From Verrucomicrobiales bacterium (GTDB lineage Bacteria; Verrucomicrobiota; Verrucomicrobiia; Verrucomicrobiales; DEV007): a stretch of 8,043 nt of DNA. The first letter of the stretch is position 1. Each line of letters starts with the position of its first letter. Under the pieces are notes generated by a model that saw only the letters and a program-made list of their open reading frames with translations, did no database searches and was not told the DNA's origin. The DNA lies in contig JALRFZ010000057.1 of the NCBI GenBank assembly GCA_023253615.1, forward strand, positions 1 through 8,043, read 5' to 3'. The position numbers and the translations under genes were made by a program. This document shows positions 6,099-8,043 of the stretch, one piece after another.

Positions 6099-6439
6099 GA
6101 GGAAACAGGGGCAAAGGGAGTCGAAAACGCCCGGAAACGAAAGGAGGTTTCCTACCACTCTCCGTTCAAATCGCGAGCCGGAATTTCGCAGGCACGGGAG
6201 CCGCGCGCACCGTTTCCTGACAGAGGCCGGTGGGCCGGTGGAACCATCCGGCCCGGTGTCCTTTCCGCCAAACGATTCCCCCAGCCCGTCGCCTGGCGGC
6301 TGGATTTCCGGAGGAAGGAGCCGGAGGGAGGCATGCGCGCGAGTAATCCGCGATTCGCGATCCGATGCCCGGATGGCCGATTTTCCGTTGCCGGCGGAAT
6401 GACTCTTTCGCGGGAGAGGACTTCGCGTATCCTCTCCGC
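6099..6439. other. Divergent intergenic region between GT4 and GT2 genes
   Basis: There is no credible gene in these 341 bases. On the GT4 side, GGAAAC (6133-6138) and GTTTCC (6147-6152) can form a leader hairpin. In the middle is an overlapping tandem repeat GGCCGGTGGGCCGGTGG (6225-6241), and GGGCCGG (6232-6238) pairs with CCGGCCC (6248-6254) over a nine-base loop. CCAGCC/GGCTGG (6281-6286/6298-6303) is another stem. A possible -10 element TATCCT (6428-6433) lies so near the GT2 ATG that it would give a leaderless message; no convincing -35 goes with it. No sigma-54 site with correct spacing was found. Confidence 0.45.
6413..6437 (+). promoter_or_regulatory. Perfect hairpin abutting the GT2 start codon
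   Basis: GGAGAGGA (6413-6420) and TCCTCTCC (6430-6437) are exact reverse complements around the loop CTTCGCGTA, ending two bases before the ATG at 6440. The left arm looks like a Shine-Dalgarno site but is about 19 bases from the start, too far to act directly. In an mRNA that includes it, the stem would hide this purine arm and sit at the ribosome entry point. It may control translation, or be a DNA operator next to the start site. Which of these is unknown. Confidence 0.5.
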
Positions 6440-8043
6440 ATGGTCAGCGTTGTCATCCCTGCCTACAATTACGCGAAATTTTTGCCTGATGCCATCGAAA
6501 GTGCACTCGGGCAGGGCTCGCCGGGTTGTCCGGTCGAGGTCGTCGTGCTCGATGACGGATCGACCGACGACACTCCGGCGGTGGCGGCCGCTTTTGGTTC
6601 GGCGATCCGTTATCAGCGCCAGGAAAACGCCGGACTTCCGGCCGCGCGCAATGCGGGGATGCGCGCCGCCTCGCACGACCTCGTGATTTTCCTCGACGCG
6701 GACGACGCGCTCCTTCCCGGGGCGGTCACCACCCTCATCGGGTCGTGGAAGACCTGTGATCCACCTCCGGCGGTGTTGGCTTCCCGGAATCTCGAGATGG
6801 ACGCGGAAGGGCGTCCGCTCGGGCCGATCCCGGCTCCGGGCACCGGGGCCATTTCTCCGGTGAGTGCGCGGGACCTCGTGATCCGGAACCGCTTTGCCAC
6901 GACGGTGCTCGCGGACCGTCGGATCCTTCTCGCGCTCGGCGGATTCGACGAGAGCCTGCCCGCCTCCGAGGATCGCGACATGTGGATCCGGGTGGCGGCC
7001 TCCCATCCCGTTCTCCTTCTCGACCGCCTCACTCTCGCCGTCCGCAAACACGGGGCCAACATGTCCAAGGCGGCGACCCGGCAGAGCCTCGCGATCGACC
7101 GGGTCCTGGCGAAGGCGTTCGCGGATCCGGCCCTGCGGCTGGACTCCCGCGACCGCCGCCTCGCCCGGGCGGTGCGTCACTATCAGACCGCGCTGATGCG
7201 GTCCAATGCCGGGGAGACGCGTGCGGCGTTGGCGGAAATGGCCAGGTCGCTCGCCCTCGTCCCCTTGGGAGGGGCGGGCGACGATGTCCTGCCACCCGGA
7301 GCCCGATACCGGGGGTTGGCGAGTCTCTTCCTGAAGAGCCTGTTTTCCTCCCGGTCCATGGCGGGTGAATCCAGCGCGGCTCTTTCCCGCGAAGTCTCCG
7401 GGATACCCGCCGCGACGTTGGCGGGGGAGGGGGTCACCGTTCTGATCCCCTCCTACAATTACGCCCGATATTTGCCCGAAGCCATTGATTCCGCTCTCGC
7501 GCAGACCCATCCGCACGTCGAGGTGCTCGTGATCGATGACGGCTCCACGGATGAAACCCCCGAGGTCCTCTCCCGTTATGGCGATCGGATCCGATCGGTT
7601 CGCCAGGAAAATGCGGGCTTGTGCGCGGCCCGGAACCGGGGCCTTGCCGAAGCGACCCACGAGTTTGTGGTCCTGCTGGATGCGGATGACGTGTTGGATG
7701 TGAAAATGATCGAGGAATCGCTCAAGGCGCTCGAGCGTCTCAGGCCTCCCGCCGCCGTGGTGGGCCATATCAGCCGGCGGATCGATGAGAAGGGAGAGGC
7801 AATGCCTTTTTTCGGGATTCCTGAGAAACGTTCCCTCGACTGCACAAACCTCGACTTTTTGCTGGTGAACCGCTTTGCTCCGATCGTGCTCGCACACCGG
7901 GCCACGTTGCAGGAATGCGGGGGATTTGATCCGGCCTTCCGGGCAAGCGAGGATCGCGATATGTGGGTGCGCGTTTCAGCGCGCCACCGCGTCCATCGAC
8001 TGCCGGACGTCCTCTCCTCCAAGCGTTGCCACACCAGCAACAT
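6440..8043 (+). CDS. Double-domain family 2 glycosyltransferase (two tandem GT-A domains), 3' end beyond window
   Basis: One uninterrupted frame of 534 codons from the ATG at 6440 to the right edge, checked line by line. Domain 1 (residues 1-230) opens MVSVVIPAYN and carries LDDGSTDDT (38-45 region), the metal-binding DAD at 86-88, and the acceptor/base region SEDRDMW (176-182). A linker (about 231-330) is helical, with a TPR-like stretch around AGETRAALAEMARSLALVP. Domain 2 (from 331) repeats the pattern: VLIPSYNYARYLPEAIDSAL, IDDGSTDET, DAD at 414-416, and SEDRDMW at 503-509; the copies are about 328 residues apart. Both motif sets are intact, so both domains may be active inverting transferases using nucleotide sugars at the cytoplasmic face. 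Paired GT2 domains are known in bifunctional polymerases such as hyaluronan and chondroitin synthases; sharing that activity is only a possibility. No Shine-Dalgarno site precedes the start; a perfect hairpin does. Confidence 0.93.
   Translation, partial: MVSVVIPAYNYAKFLPDAIESALGQGSPGCPVEVVVLDDGSTDDTPAVAAAFGSAIRYQRQENAGLPAARNAGMRAASHDLVIFLDADDALLPGAVTTLIGSWKTCDPPPAVLASRNLEMDAEGRPLGPIPAPGTGAISPVSARDLVIRNRFATTVLADRRILLALGGFDESLPASEDRDMWIRVAASHPVLLLDRLTLAVRKHGANMSKAATRQSLAIDRVLAKAFADPALRLDSRDRRLARAVRHYQTALMRSNAGETRAALAEMARSLALVPLGGAGDDVLPPGARYRGLASLFLKSLFSSRSMAGESSAALSREVSGIPAATLAGEGVTVLIPSYNYARYLPEAIDSALAQTHPHVEVLVIDDGSTDETPEVLSRYGDRIRSVRQENAGLCAARNRGLAEATHEFVVLLDADDVLDVKMIEESLKALERLRPPAAVVGHISRRIDEKGEAMPFFGIPEKRSLDCTNLDFLLVNRFAPIVLAHRATLQECGGFDPAFRASEDRDMWVRVSARHRVHRLPDVLSSKRCHTSN

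Noticed and set aside
6371..6392. Possible sigma-54 site before the GT2 gene (TGGCC...GTTGCC)
   Set aside because: The GG and GC pairs are 15 bases apart instead of the required 12.
6152..7897. Open frame of about 580 codons on the minus strand opposite the GT2 gene
   Set aside because: It shows no recognisable domain and it mirrors the GT2 frame, whose two complete motif sets are clear. Its apparent internal repetition comes from the GT2 duplication read on the other strand.

Overview
The window is a GC-rich piece of a Gram-negative cell-surface polysaccharide locus. It carries six protein-coding genes and no RNA genes, insertion sequences or CRISPR arrays that I could recognise. The set is the N-terminus of a Wzz/GumC-type chain-length protein, a small PLDc_N-like membrane protein, an O-antigen ligase/Wzy-type membrane protein, an AsnB-type glutamine amidotransferase, a GT4 glycosyltransferase, and a double-domain GT2 glycosyltransferase that runs off the right edge. 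This mix, especially an AsnB-like amidotransferase beside a WzyC-family protein and a Wzz protein, is typical of exopolysaccharide loci that often accompany exosortase/PEP-CTERM systems. No exosortase or PEP-CTERM protein lies in the window. The host cannot be named from the sequence. High GC, near absence of Shine-Dalgarno sites and the gene set would suit a Verrucomicrobiota-like or similar bacterium, but this is inference.

Layout. Positions 1-2456 hold three genes on the minus strand, read in the order ligase/polymerase, PLDc_N-like protein, Wzz-like protein, probably one operon. Positions 2457-2818 form a divergent intergenic region with a near-perfect sigma-54 (-24/-12) promoter facing the amidotransferase gene (2819-4675, plus strand). 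Positions 4676-4940 separate two convergent genes and hold two hairpins, one of them terminator-like. The GT4 gene (4941-6098) is on the minus strand. A second divergent intergenic region (6099-6439) leads to the plus-strand GT2 gene (6440 to beyond 8043).

How the genes may work together (inference from families): the GT4 and GT2 enzymes assemble sugars from nucleotide-sugar donors on the cytoplasmic side, the amidotransferase modifies a carboxylated precursor or sugar with glutamine-derived ammonia, the WzyC-family protein polymerises or ligates lipid-linked glycan in the inner membrane, and the Wzz-like protein controls chain length and export. Separate promoters suggest that parts of the locus are regulated independently, with the amidotransferase under RpoN control.

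The most interesting points are the sigma-54 promoter on the amidotransferase gene, the duplicated GT2 protein with two complete sets of catalytic motifs, and the pyrimidine-rich CCTC-containing stretches, in place of Shine-Dalgarno sites, just before four of the six start codons.
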